Assembly: GCA_023404345.1 (NCBI GenBank)
Contig: JAEYCB010000026.1
Location: 1 to 37,281 of the forward strand
Length of the DNA stretch: 37,281 nucleotides
Direction of reading: 5' to 3'
Source: Bacillota bacterium
GTDB taxonomy: Bacteria; Bacillota; Clostridia; Christensenellales; Aristaeellaceae
The notes beneath the pieces were generated by a model. It was not told the origin of the DNA. It did not search any database and was given only the letters and a program-made list of their open reading frames with translations. The position numbers were made by a program, and so were the translations under genes. Shown here in pieces: positions 23,302 through 31,745 of the stretch (the first letter of the stretch is position 1; each line of letters begins with the position of its first letter).

Positions 23302-24411
23302 ATGGCGCAGGCAGTCACCATTCCCGCAAACGACCTTAAGCGGCCCTTTGAGCTGCACGCTGATGCCTATGAGCAGAAGGCGCTAGAGGTGCTTCGTAGC
23401 GGTTGGTACATCCTTGGTAAGGAGGTATCTGCCTTTGAACAGGCGTTTGCCGCCTATCTGGGAGCGCGCTGCTGTGTGGGCCTGGCCAGCGGGCTGGACG
23501 CGCTGTGGATGGCTTTTCGTCTGCTGGGTATCGGCCAGGGAGATGAAGTCATCGTCTGTGCAAACGCCTATATCGCCTGCGTAATGGGCATTACCATCAA
23601 CGGTGCTTCGCCAGTGTTTGTCGAGCCTGATGAATACGACAATATCGATGCCGGCCGCATCGAGGCCGCTATCACCTCGCGCACCAAGGCCATACTGGCC
23701 GTGCATCTCTTCGGCCAGACCTGCGATATGGACAAAATTGGCCAAATCGTGCGCAAATATGGCCTTAAGCTGGTGGAGGACTGTGCACAAAGTCACGGCA
23801 CATTGTTTCACGGGAAACAATCCGGCACCTTCGGAGATATCGGCTGTTTCAGCTTTTATCCCACCAAGGGGCTGGGGGCCTTTGGCGACGGCGGGTGCAT
23901 TGTGACCGATGACGAGGAGATCGCCGAACGCTGCCGCACGCTTCGCAACTACGGAAGCCGCGTCAAGTATCACAACGAGATCGTGGGCGCCAACAGCCGC
24001 CTGGATGAGCTTCAGGCCGGGCTGCTGAATGTAAAGCTGGGATTTCTGGACGAATTGAACGCTGAGCGGCGCGAAATCGCCCGCCGCTACATGGAAGGGA
24101 TCAATACGGCTTTCCTTGCGCTGCCCAAGGTTCGGCCGGGCGTGGAAAGCACGTGGCATCAGTTCGTCATCCACAGCCCGTATCGCGATGCGCTCAAGGC
24201 ATGGCTTCTGGAAAATGGTATCGGCAGTGAGATCCACTATCCCATCCCACCGCATTTGAGCGAAGCCTACCGGTACTTGGGTTATCATGAGGGCGATTTT
24301 CCCATCGCGGAAAAAAATGCCCGCGAGGTGCTCAGCCTGCCCATGTTCAATGGCTTGCGCGAGGACGAGCAGTCCTTCGTGATCGACACTATCAATCGTT
24401 TCCACCCGTAA
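23302..24411 (+). CDS. DegT/DnrJ/EryC1/StrS sugar aminotransferase (FdtB-like)
   Basis: A PLP-dependent sugar aminotransferase, 369 residues, full family length. It would transfer an amino group from glutamate to a dTDP-3-keto-6-deoxyhexose. The PLP lysine is Lys189 in FSFYPTKGLGAFGDGG; LVEDCAQSHG supplies the PLP-ring Asp. Also seen are the segments GWYILGKEVSAFE, LASGLDALW, and NSRLDELQAGLL. GAGGAG precedes the ATG. With an FdtA-like ketoisomerase and an acyltransferase in the same operon, the product is probably dTDP-3-amino-3,6-dideoxyhexose (Fuc3N or Qui3N type). The dTDP-glucose genes rmlA and rmlB are not in the window. Confidence 0.93.
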   Translation: MAQAVTIPANDLKRPFELHADAYEQKALEVLRSGWYILGKEVSAFEQAFAAYLGARCCVGLASGLDALWMAFRLLGIGQGDEVIVCANAYIACVMGITINGASPVFVEPDEYDNIDAGRIEAAITSRTKAILAVHLFGQTCDMDKIGQIVRKYGLKLVEDCAQSHGTLFHGKQSGTFGDIGCFSFYPTKGLGAFGDGGCIVTDDEEIAERCRTLRNYGSRVKYHNEIVGANSRLDELQAGLLNVKLGFLDELNAERREIARRYMEGINTAFLALPKVRPGVESTWHQFVIHSPYRDALKAWLLENGIGSEIHYPIPPHLSEAYRYLGYHEGDFPIAEKNAREVLSLPMFNGLREDEQSFVIDTINRFHP

Positions 24412-24420
24412 AGGAGAGCC

Positions 24421-25425
24421 ATGGATACATTTCATCTCTTGCCCTACGATCCTTCGTGGGAAGAACGCTGGGACCGCTTCGTGATGGAGGGGTCCATGAA
24501 CGGCACATTTTTGCAGACGCGCAGGTTTTTAAGCTATCATCCGCAGGGCCGCTTTGAGGACGTTTCGCTCATGGTTCTGGACGGACAGGAGCTGGTGGCG
24601 GTGTGTCCCGCCGCTGCGCAGACGGTGAATGGAATACGCATGCTGCGTTCCCATCCCGGCAGCACTTTTGGTGGGCTTGTGATTTCTTCCGCGCTGCTGC
24701 GCGCACCTCGGCTGGTGACGCTGATGGAGCAGCTGGACATGTACTGGCGCGGTCAGGGTTTCGGCGCGTCCGAGCTTAAGCTCACAAGCGACCTGTTCAG
24801 CACGCAGCCGACCGACGTGCTGCAATATGTCCTCTATCATGCGGGCTATACCGACGAGCTGGAAATCGCCGCATATGTGCCCATCGCAGGCCGCACGCAT
24901 GAGGAGCTGGTGGCTGCTTACAGCTTCAACAAGCGCTATGACCTCAAAAAGTGCGTCAAGACAGGGCTTTCCGACCGCCCCTTGCATACGCAGGAAGAAC
25001 TGGCGGCCTTTTATGACCTGCTGTGCGAGAACCTTAAAAAGTTCGATGCCACACCTGTGCATACGCTGGCGGAGCTGGTGGATTTTCATGATGTACGGCT
25101 TAGCGACGAAGTGCGCTTTCTGGGCGTGTTTACGCCGGAGGGAAAAATGGTGGCAGGCGCGTGTCTGTTCTGGTTCTGTCAGGCGCGCGTTCTGCATACG
25201 CAGTATCTGGCAACCGCGCCTCTCAAGGGCTGTGTGCCCTCAACTTACCTGTATGATAGCGTGATACGCGCGGGAATGAGCTTGGGTGCCAGATGCGTGT
25301 CCTTTGGCACTAGCACACATGACCGGGGGCGTGTGCTCAATACAGGTTTGATTCAAAATAAGGAGGGCTATGGTTCCCTCCATTCACTTAACCGCATCTA
25401 TACCAAAGTATATCGGGAGGAATGA
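24421..25425 (+). CDS. GNAT/FemAB-like acyltransferase
   Basis: A 334-residue protein of the double-GNAT type related to FemAB and BioF2-like acetyltransferases. Opening FLQTRRFLSYHPQGRF is like the FemAB family (...FLQS..W...Q), and the C-terminal half has VAGACLFWFCQARVLHTQYLAT, here abbreviated, and LYDSVIRAGMSLGARCVSFGTS, matching the acyl-CoA-binding core. In this operon the natural substrate is the 3-amino group made by the aminotransferase, in place of FdtC. A peptidoglycan-bridge role is less likely from context. AAGGAGAG precedes the ATG; 9 nt follow the previous stop. Confidence 0.75.
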   Translation: MDTFHLLPYDPSWEERWDRFVMEGSMNGTFLQTRRFLSYHPQGRFEDVSLMVLDGQELVAVCPAAAQTVNGIRMLRSHPGSTFGGLVISSALLRAPRLVTLMEQLDMYWRGQGFGASELKLTSDLFSTQPTDVLQYVLYHAGYTDELEIAAYVPIAGRTHEELVAAYSFNKRYDLKKCVKTGLSDRPLHTQEELAAFYDLLCENLKKFDATPVHTLAELVDFHDVRLSDEVRFLGVFTPEGKMVAGACLFWFCQARVLHTQYLATAPLKGCVPSTYLYDSVIRAGMSLGARCVSFGTSTHDRGRVLNTGLIQNKEGYGSLHSLNRIYTKVYREE

Positions 25426-25428
25426 ATC

Positions 25429-25845
25429 ATGCGTACTGATTCGGTCCGAATGCTGGAATTTGCCCAGCATGGCGACGAGCGCGGCCATCTGGTAGTGGTC
25501 GAGGGCATGAAGGACATTCCCTTTGAGATCAAACGTGTGTTCTATATTTACGGCAGCGATGCCGACGTAGTGCGTGGCCGGCATGCTAATCGAAGAAGTG
25601 AATTTGTGCTTATCAACGTGGCGGGCCAAAGTAAGGTGCGTGTGAGAGACGGAGCGGGCAATGAGGCTATCTTTTCCATCAACCGGCCGCATACCGGACT
25701 CTATTTGCCCAAAATGGTCTGGAAGGACATGTACGATTTTTCACCCGATTCAGTATTGCTGGTGCTGTCCAGCGAGCCGTATGACGCTGAGGAATACATC
25801 CGTGATTACGATGCATTCGTGCGGGAGGTAAGCGGCCGTGCCTAA
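25429..25845 (+). CDS. FdtA-like dTDP-4-keto-6-deoxyglucose 3,4-ketoisomerase (WxcM-like cupin)
   Basis: A single cupin domain of 138 residues matching the WxcM/FdtA family, which isomerises dTDP-4-keto-6-deoxyglucose to the 3-keto sugar that the neighbouring aminotransferase uses. Seen: DERGHLVVVEG, IKRVFYIYGSDADVVRGRHA, LINVAGQSKVRVRDG, and LYLPKMVWKDMYDFSPDSVL in the usual order. One oddity: the family motif RG.HAHK, with two active-site His, reads RGRHANR here, so the second His is Asn54. The enzyme may have altered stereochemistry or weak activity. GGAGG precedes the ATG, 3 nt after the previous stop. Confidence 0.85.
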   Translation: MRTDSVRMLEFAQHGDERGHLVVVEGMKDIPFEIKRVFYIYGSDADVVRGRHANRRSEFVLINVAGQSKVRVRDGAGNEAIFSINRPHTGLYLPKMVWKDMYDFSPDSVLLVLSSEPYDAEEYIRDYDAFVREVSGRA

Positions 25846-26794
25846 GATGAGCATTGTGGTTCCCGTGTATTATAACGCTGAAAATCTTCCTCCGCTCTAT
25901 GACGACCTTAAGGAAAAGGTACTTGATAGGGCGGATTTCGACATCGAGTTGATTTTCGTAGATGACGGCAGCGGCGATAACAGCTATCAGGTGATGCAGG
26001 AGCTCGCCCGGAAGGACAGCCGAATCCGTATCTTCCACCTCTCGCGCAACTTTGGCAGCGACGCGGCGACCCTCTGCGGCCTGGTCAACGCTACAGGCGA
26101 CTGCGCCGTGGTCAAGGCCGCGGATTTGCAGGAGCCCAGCGAGATGCTGCTGGAAATGTACCGCAGCTGGCAAAGCGGCAACAACGTGGTGCTTGCAGTG
26201 CGCGAAGGGCGGGAGGAAAGCCGCTCGCAGGAGTTTTTTGCTGACCTGTACTATGCCATGACCCGCAAATTCGCCCTGCCGGGCATGCCCAAAAAAGGAT
26301 TTGACGTATTCCTGCTGGACCGGCGCGTCATTGAGGTACTCAAGCGCATGGATGAGCCCAACAGCGCCCTCACCGGCCAGATTCTTTGGAGCGGCTTTAA
26401 AACCGGCATGGTTACCTATATCCGCCGTGAGCGAAAAATCGGCAAAAGCCGTTGGACGCTGAAGAAGAAAATTCGCTTGGTGGCGGATACGCTGTTCAGC
26501 TTTTCCACTTTGCCCATTACGATCGTGACTGGTCTTGGATTTCTTTCCGTAGTTGGCTCGGTCATCTGGGCTATTGATGCGCTGGTGTCAAAGCTTACTG
26601 GCCGCATCGAAGTAACCGGCTGGACCATGATGTTCATTTTCCAACTGCTCAGCTTCGGTGTGGTTATGATGACGCTGGGGCTTCTGGGCGCGTATCTGTG
26701 GCGCACGTTCGATGCTTCCCGCCGACGCCCGCCCTATCTGGTGGAAATCGCCGATGGACAGAAGGCTGACGGTGAGAAGGAGGAACGGGCATGA
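25838..26794 (+). CDS. Second GtrB-like polyprenyl-phosphate glycosyltransferase (GT2)
   Basis: A 318-residue GT2 enzyme with a catalytic domain and two C-terminal membrane spans (about 225-250 and 265-290). It has SIVVPVYYNAENLP, FVDDGSGDNS, LSRNFGSDAATL and, for the metal motif, KAADLQEPSE: the first Asp of D-x-D is Ala94, with Asp96 kept. Similar substitutions occur in this branch, so activity is not excluded. The start is GTG at 25838, with GGGAGG upstream and an 8-nt overlap with the ketoisomerase; ATG at 25847 is too far. Probably it moves the dTDP-amino sugar onto undecaprenyl phosphate. Confidence 0.88.
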   Translation: MPKMSIVVPVYYNAENLPPLYDDLKEKVLDRADFDIELIFVDDGSGDNSYQVMQELARKDSRIRIFHLSRNFGSDAATLCGLVNATGDCAVVKAADLQEPSEMLLEMYRSWQSGNNVVLAVREGREESRSQEFFADLYYAMTRKFALPGMPKKGFDVFLLDRRVIEVLKRMDEPNSALTGQILWSGFKTGMVTYIRRERKIGKSRWTLKKKIRLVADTLFSFSTLPITIVTGLGFLSVVGSVIWAIDALVSKLTGRIEVTGWTMMFIFQLLSFGVVMMTLGLLGAYLWRTFDASRRRPPYLVEIADGQKADGEKEERA

Positions 26795-28527
26795 CGGTAC
26801 GGCGCAGAGCAGCCTTGTGCTGGCTGACCGGCCTGGGAATGACGGCGGCGATGTTCGCCTTCATTTTCCTTGTGCTAGACCCCAAATATGCCGTGAACGA
26901 TGATTCCGGCATCCTTCGCTCTTTTATGGGATATGAAACAGGGGTTCCGGCCCATTTTCACATCTATCTGCACGGCCTGCTGGCCTGGCCACTCCACTGG
27001 CTGGGTCTTGCCGCACCAGGGGTGGCGTGGTTTAGCTGGATGCAGCTGGCATTTCTGTTTTTGTCCTCCGTAGTCTGCCAAAAAAGTATTATGCAGCGCT
27101 TTGCCTGGGTGAGAAAGCCGCTCTGGCTGGGCGCTTTGTTTGCATTGGCCTTTACCTGCGCCTTTGTGCTGCCCTACGCTACCCGTATCACCTTCACGCA
27201 GACGGCGGCGCTTTTGGGTGCAGCGGCGGTTTTGCAGATTCTCTCGGTGGACCATGCAAGTGCGTCCTTTGCCACGATCCTGCGCGGCATGGGGCTGGCA
27301 CTTATACTGCTGGTGTTTGCCTACTCGCTGAGGCAGGTGACAGCTCTACCTGTTTTAGGCTTTTGCGGAGTGGCGATTTTGTATGTTGCGGCACGCGATT
27401 ACGGCTTTGGTCAATTTAAAAGTATGAAGCCATTGGTGGCTTCCGTTGTGCTGGCGGTGGTGGTGATGGCCGGATTGGTGGGGCTTCGGGAATGGGAAAT
27501 CGACGCCAACGACGCACGCGACTACCTGGCATGGCAGTCCTCGACCGAGGATTTAATGGACCGCTATGGTTTTGAAGAAATTCCACAGGAGGAGCTGGAC
27601 CGCGTAGGCTGGAGCGCCAATACAGCTGCCATGGTGGGTTCGCAGTGGTTTTTTTTAGATCAGAGCATTTCAACAGAAGCGTTTGACCAGCTTACCTCAT
27701 ACGTGCACGCTACACGTGATTCGTCGCTTTCTGCACGCATAGGTGAGGCATCTCAGGTACTGTCAACTTTTCCTACTGACAATCCATCCGCGATGCCAAG
27801 TCTGTGGCTATTGGCGATGGTACTTGTTATATCCGCTGTGGGGGCTGTGCTGCTACCTGCCGGTGACCGTTTCAAAACGCTGTGGGCGTTGATTTTAACC
27901 GCATTGTTGGCGGCAGTCATGCTATGCTACCTGGCCTTGGACAAGGGACGTCTGCCTCTGCGCGCAGCGCTGATGGCGGTTTTGCCAGCGGCGGCCATGG
28001 GATTCGGCCTGCTTCCCTATACGCTGTGCGGGCGAGGTGCCCGTGTCTTGACAGCGCTTTGCCTGACGGCATGCCTAGGGCTTTGTGGGTGGCATTTGGT
28101 GCTTCAACTCCCAAGGCTCCTTCCCGACGAAGCCTATGAAGCCGAGCTTGGTAGCCCGGTAAATGATCTGTTGGAATATGCCCTGATGAACGAGGATATG
28201 CTCATCATTCATGATATTACGTTGGTGGGAGATACGCGCCTATTTCCGGATACATCGGAGGGTATTGCGCATAACGTGAGCTATTGGGGAGGGTGGGGAT
28301 TGAAAAGCCAAGAGAGTATTCAGCAGTTTGCCAATTTCGGAATTGACCTTTTGCATTTTCCGCCTGAAACCTTCTTGCGCGATGATGTGCTCTTTGCCAC
28401 TGCGGTGGTCGACCCGCCTCCCAACCACCTGCTGAACTATCTGCGCGAGAAGGTAGATCCCAATGTAGATTGCATGATCTACGGAGAGAACGGCTTCGCT
28501 TACTTTTTTCAATTTTACATTCCTTGA
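26791..28527 (+). CDS. GT-C-like polytopic membrane protein, copy 1
   Basis: A 578-residue membrane protein, about 10-12 spans in residues 10-440, then an outside-facing C-terminal domain of about 120 residues. The first outside loop holds Asn36-Asp37-Asp38, then SFMGYETG and FHIYLHGLLAWP. Acidic pairs in this loop are the catalytic mark of GT-C glycosyltransferases using polyprenyl-phosphate sugars, so I infer that role; no named family is recognised. It overlaps the GT2 stop by 4 nt (ATGA), a close functional link. It is a paralogue of the next gene along its whole length. Confidence 0.8.
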   Translation: MTVRRRAALCWLTGLGMTAAMFAFIFLVLDPKYAVNDDSGILRSFMGYETGVPAHFHIYLHGLLAWPLHWLGLAAPGVAWFSWMQLAFLFLSSVVCQKSIMQRFAWVRKPLWLGALFALAFTCAFVLPYATRITFTQTAALLGAAAVLQILSVDHASASFATILRGMGLALILLVFAYSLRQVTALPVLGFCGVAILYVAARDYGFGQFKSMKPLVASVVLAVVVMAGLVGLREWEIDANDARDYLAWQSSTEDLMDRYGFEEIPQEELDRVGWSANTAAMVGSQWFFLDQSISTEAFDQLTSYVHATRDSSLSARIGEASQVLSTFPTDNPSAMPSLWLLAMVLVISAVGAVLLPAGDRFKTLWALILTALLAAVMLCYLALDKGRLPLRAALMAVLPAAAMGFGLLPYTLCGRGARVLTALCLTACLGLCGWHLVLQLPRLLPDEAYEAELGSPVNDLLEYALMNEDMLIIHDITLVGDTRLFPDTSEGIAHNVSYWGGWGLKSQESIQQFANFGIDLLHFPPETFLRDDVLFATAVVDPPPNHLLNYLREKVDPNVDCMIYGENGFAYFFQFYIP

Positions 28528-28545
28528 ATCCGGGAGGGAAATTGC

Positions 28546-30267
28546 ATGCGTAATCGCAACCGCCGCCTTTGCTGGCTGATTGGGCTGGGCATTACTGCCG
28601 TGATGTTTGTTTTGATCGCTCTGCGCCTGGACTGGCGATACTGTCAGAACGATGACATCTCCATTCTCCGGTCCTTTATGGGCTATGAAACGGGCGAGCC
28701 TGCTAATTTCCATATCTTTATTCACGGTCTACTGGCGTGGCCCATGTATTGGCTAGCCAAGGTGTTTCCTACGGTGGCATGGTTTTCGGTATTTCAGATC
28801 GTCTTTCTGTGCTTATCAGTGTGGATGTGTACAAAGGGTCTGATGCAGTGCTTTGTCAATGCAGGCCAGCCGCTGTGGCTGGGAGCCGCGGTCGCGGTGG
28901 TGTTTTCTTGCCTGTGCCTGGAAATATGCGCCCGCATCACTTTTACACAGACGGCAGCCATGCTGGGTGCGGCTTCGGTTGTGCAGATTCTTTCCGTGGA
29001 CAGGGAGCAGGCTACGCCCCGGCAAGCAGCGCTGGGCATTCTAGCGGCGCTTCCTCCGATTGCTTTTGCCTATGCGCTCCGCAAGGAGGCACTGTGGCCT
29101 ATTCTGGCCTTTGCTGGACTGGCTCTGCTGGTTTCGTGGCTTTTGAGAAGTGGAGAAAATCGCCGTGAGCGTGGCAGGGCGATGTTGTTGGCTGGGGCAG
29201 GTTGTCTGGCGGTGATCGCCTGCCTGATGGGCTGGCGCGTCGCGGAGGTGTCCGCTAGTGGACAGCAGGACTACTTGGCCTGGCAGGATGCCCGGTCCGC
29301 ACTACTGGATTATTATGCTGTTTCCGAGATTCCTGCTGATGCTTTTGAGGCGGTTGGCTGGACGGAAGGCACTATCCAGCGCGCCGATGAATATTTCTTT
29401 TTGGATACCGATATTTCCACCGAGTCACTCCAATCGCTGCTGGCGGCCTGCGAAGAGGCAGGTGGACGGTCTGTAGGTATCCAGGACGCCTTGCGGTCTC
29501 TTGAGACCGCTGTGAATGGGAGCATGTCTTTTTCCTGGGTGGTTTGTATCACTGCAGGGCTATGGGTAGTAAGCTTGATACTTGCCTGTGCGCGGGCAGG
29601 ATTCAGGCTGCGCCTGTTGACAGCCCTGTTGGGCAATGCAGCGCTTCTAGCCGCTGGCTTGGGGTATCTGGCGCTGGAGGGCCGCCTGCCCACGCGTGTT
29701 ATGTGGCTGATGTTTTTGCCCTTTGCGGCCGCTGTGTTCGCAATCTTGCCGGCGTGCATTCCTGTCTGCTGGAAGCAGCGGACGCGTACGAGTTTTTGCG
29801 CTGTGCTGGCGGCCGTTCAATTGTGTGCCTGTGGAGGGATGCTGGCCATCCTCGTGCCTGCGCTGCTGCCTGATGAGGCGGCGGCAGCTGAGGTGGGCGA
29901 CCCGGCCGCTGCGCTGGACGAGTACGCTTTGTGGAATCCGGATATGCTGTTCGTCCATGACTTGACGTTGGCGGTGGATACCCGCCTCTTTCCGGATGTC
30001 AGCGAAGGCATTCCGCATAATGTGGTGTGCTGGGGCGGATGGAACCTGCGTTCTCCCGCCACGGTGGAGCAATTTGCGGCCTTTGGCATCGACCTGCTGC
30101 ACTTTGATCCCTCCGACCTTTTGCGTTACGACGTGTGTATCGCCTCCGGTGTGGTGGATCCGCCACCTACGCTGGTGATTGACTATCTGCGTGAAAAGGT
30201 TGATCCCGCCTGCGATTATATGATTTACAGCGAAATGGGCGGCGTCTATTTTTTCCAGTTCTATTGA
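28546..30267 (+). CDS. GT-C-like polytopic membrane protein, copy 2
   Basis: The 573-residue tandem paralogue of the preceding gene. Shared blocks at matching positions include NDD (35-37), SFMGYETG, HGLLAWP, RITFTQTAA, QILSVD, DYLAWQ, DTRLFPD.SEGI.HNV, WGGW and the C-terminal LREKVDP with FFQFY. Both copies are intact and diverged mainly in membrane spans, so both are likely functional with different acceptors or donors. GGGAGG precedes the ATG; the gap is 18 nt. Function is inferred from the GT2 partner and the acidic first loop. Confidence 0.8.
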   Translation: MRNRNRRLCWLIGLGITAVMFVLIALRLDWRYCQNDDISILRSFMGYETGEPANFHIFIHGLLAWPMYWLAKVFPTVAWFSVFQIVFLCLSVWMCTKGLMQCFVNAGQPLWLGAAVAVVFSCLCLEICARITFTQTAAMLGAASVVQILSVDREQATPRQAALGILAALPPIAFAYALRKEALWPILAFAGLALLVSWLLRSGENRRERGRAMLLAGAGCLAVIACLMGWRVAEVSASGQQDYLAWQDARSALLDYYAVSEIPADAFEAVGWTEGTIQRADEYFFLDTDISTESLQSLLAACEEAGGRSVGIQDALRSLETAVNGSMSFSWVVCITAGLWVVSLILACARAGFRLRLLTALLGNAALLAAGLGYLALEGRLPTRVMWLMFLPFAAAVFAILPACIPVCWKQRTRTSFCAVLAAVQLCACGGMLAILVPALLPDEAAAAEVGDPAAALDEYALWNPDMLFVHDLTLAVDTRLFPDVSEGIPHNVVCWGGWNLRSPATVEQFAAFGIDLLHFDPSDLLRYDVCIASGVVDPPPTLVIDYLREKVDPACDYMIYSEMGGVYFFQFY

Positions 30268-30289
30268 TCCGCATTAGGAGGCGTTCCTA

Positions 30290-31162
30290 TTGACTATCCG
30301 AGAGCTGTTTGACCGGCCCGGTGTGAATTTGAGCTGTGAGGTGTTTCCACCCAAGGTATTTGAAAAGGTGGAGGAAGCCAAGGCCGCGGTAAGCGATATT
30401 TGCGCTCTGTCTCCTGCCTATATTAGCGTGACGTACGGCGCATCCGGCAGCACACCCCAGTTTACGCGCGAGATCAGCGCTTATGTGCAGGAGCATGGCG
30501 TCACTGCTCTATCACACCTGACCTGCGTGGGTGATACGCGGGATAAGGTGGATGCGGCTCTGGATGGCCTTGAGCGGGCAGGCATTCGAAACGTTCTTGC
30601 ACTTCGGGGGGATCTGCCTGAAGGTATGAACTTTCCCGGCGAGGAGCATTTCCGTTACGCAGCTGAGTTGATCGCTGCTATTCGCAGGCGCGGCTCATTT
30701 TGTGTGGGTGCAGCATGCTATCCTGAGGGACATCCCGAATCTCCTGACCGGGACAGTGATCTTGACTATCTGCGTCAAAAGCAGGACGCCGGGGCTGATT
30801 TTCTTACCACTCAGATGGTATTTGACAACGATATTCTTTATCGTTTTCTGTATCGAGCATTGTCCAAGGGCATCGATATCCCCGTTACAGCAGGGATTAT
30901 GCCTGTGGTTAACGCGCGGCAAATTCGCCGAATTGTCAGGTTGAGCAATGCTACGCTGCCACAGCGCTTTTTGGCTATTCTGGATCGGTTTGCAGATGAC
31001 CCTGCCAGCATGGAAAAGGCCGGAATCGCTTATGCAACCGACCAGATCATTGATATGGTAGCCAATGGTGTCAACCGCATTCACCTGTATACCATGAACC
31101 GGCCCAAGGTAGCGGCGGCGATTTTTTCCAACCTTGGCCCCATTCTGCGTCATGGATGTTAA
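30290..31162 (+). CDS. metF: 5,10-methylenetetrahydrofolate reductase
   Basis: A 290-residue TIM-barrel flavoenzyme giving 5-methyl-THF, the methyl donor of MetH. Characteristic segments are SCEVFPPK, AYISVTYGASGS, LSHLTCVGDTRDKV, NVLALRGDLP, FCVGAACYPEGHPES, ADFLTTQMVFDN and PVTAGIMPVVN. The start is TTG (30290-30292), with AGGAGG 8 nt upstream; no ATG suits. It follows the membrane protein by 22 nt with no visible terminator or promoter, so it may sit on the glycan transcript. Next come a MetH reactivation protein and MetH, a complete methyl-transfer unit. Confidence 0.95.
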   Translation: MTIRELFDRPGVNLSCEVFPPKVFEKVEEAKAAVSDICALSPAYISVTYGASGSTPQFTREISAYVQEHGVTALSHLTCVGDTRDKVDAALDGLERAGIRNVLALRGDLPEGMNFPGEEHFRYAAELIAAIRRRGSFCVGAACYPEGHPESPDRDSDLDYLRQKQDAGADFLTTQMVFDNDILYRFLYRALSKGIDIPVTAGIMPVVNARQIRRIVRLSNATLPQRFLAILDRFADDPASMEKAGIAYATDQIIDMVANGVNRIHLYTMNRPKVAAAIFSNLGPILRHGC

Positions 31163-31745
31163 GGTGCGCGTCCTGCGCGATGCCGCGCGCTATCTCGGTA
31201 TTCGGGGCGAGCCTGCCGGAGAGGCGCTGGTAGTGCTAGAGGCAGCTTATCCGATAGCGCAGGAGGCTGCACATCCCCGAAGCCTGATTCGCCGCGCTCC
31301 CATGAGCGCCTGTGAAGGACAGCTTGTAATTGCGGATGCGCTTGCTATCCCTTCGGTGGACCTGTGCCGCCTGTTTGCTGGTGCACGGGAGGGACTGGCG
31401 CTTGCTGTTACTTTGGGGGTGCCGCTGGATAGCCTGGTGCACCGGCTGATGCTGACGGATCCCGCATTGGGCGCTGCAGTGGGTGCATGTGCATCTGCGA
31501 TGGTGGATGAGGTTATCGAGGAGCTTCTGGCCGGACAGAAAGCGGCTTTGGCGAGGGAAGGACTATGCTTGTCGCCGCGCTTCAGCCTTGGTTACGGAGA
31601 CGCGCCGCTTCGTTGCCAGGGGGCGTTGCTTTCCTGGCTGGAGGCTCGCCGCATCGGCATTAGCCTGACTTCGGGCGAGCTGATGCTGCCTGAAAAAAGC
31701 GTGACGGCGCTCATGGCGCTGCGCCCTGTGGAGGAAAAAGCATGA
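31152..31745 (+). CDS. Cobalamin-dependent methionine synthase reactivation-domain protein
   Basis: A 197-residue protein resembling the stand-alone activation domain that, in E. coli, forms the C-terminus of MetH. The pattern is that of the Thermotoga TM0269 type: VLRYLG-like start (VLRDAARYLGIRG), SLIRRAP, and ARRIGISLTSGELMLPEKS at the end. It would help methylate and reactivate cob(II)alamin with S-adenosylmethionine and a reductant. I choose the ATG at 31152, inside the metF end (11-nt overlap); an in-frame TTG at 31134 is possible. Its stop overlaps the MetH ATG by 4 nt, which supports a joint function. Confidence 0.82.
   Translation: MDVKVRVLRDAARYLGIRGEPAGEALVVLEAAYPIAQEAAHPRSLIRRAPMSACEGQLVIADALAIPSVDLCRLFAGAREGLALAVTLGVPLDSLVHRLMLTDPALGAAVGACASAMVDEVIEELLAGQKAALAREGLCLSPRFSLGYGDAPLRCQGALLSWLEARRIGISLTSGELMLPEKSVTALMALRPVEEKA

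Noticed and set aside
23383..24435. Minus-strand open frame of 350 codons
   Set aside because: It is antisense to the aminotransferase, whose motifs and PLP lysine are intact.
25838..26794. Second GT2 enzyme inactive because its D-x-D begins with Ala
   Set aside because: GtrB-branch enzymes tolerate variation at the first Asp (for example SADLQDP), and the rest of the active site is intact, so loss of function is not supported.
30268..31742. A cobalamin or SAM riboswitch for the metF-metH genes
   Set aside because: Only 22 nt precede metF and there are overlaps elsewhere, too little room for either class.
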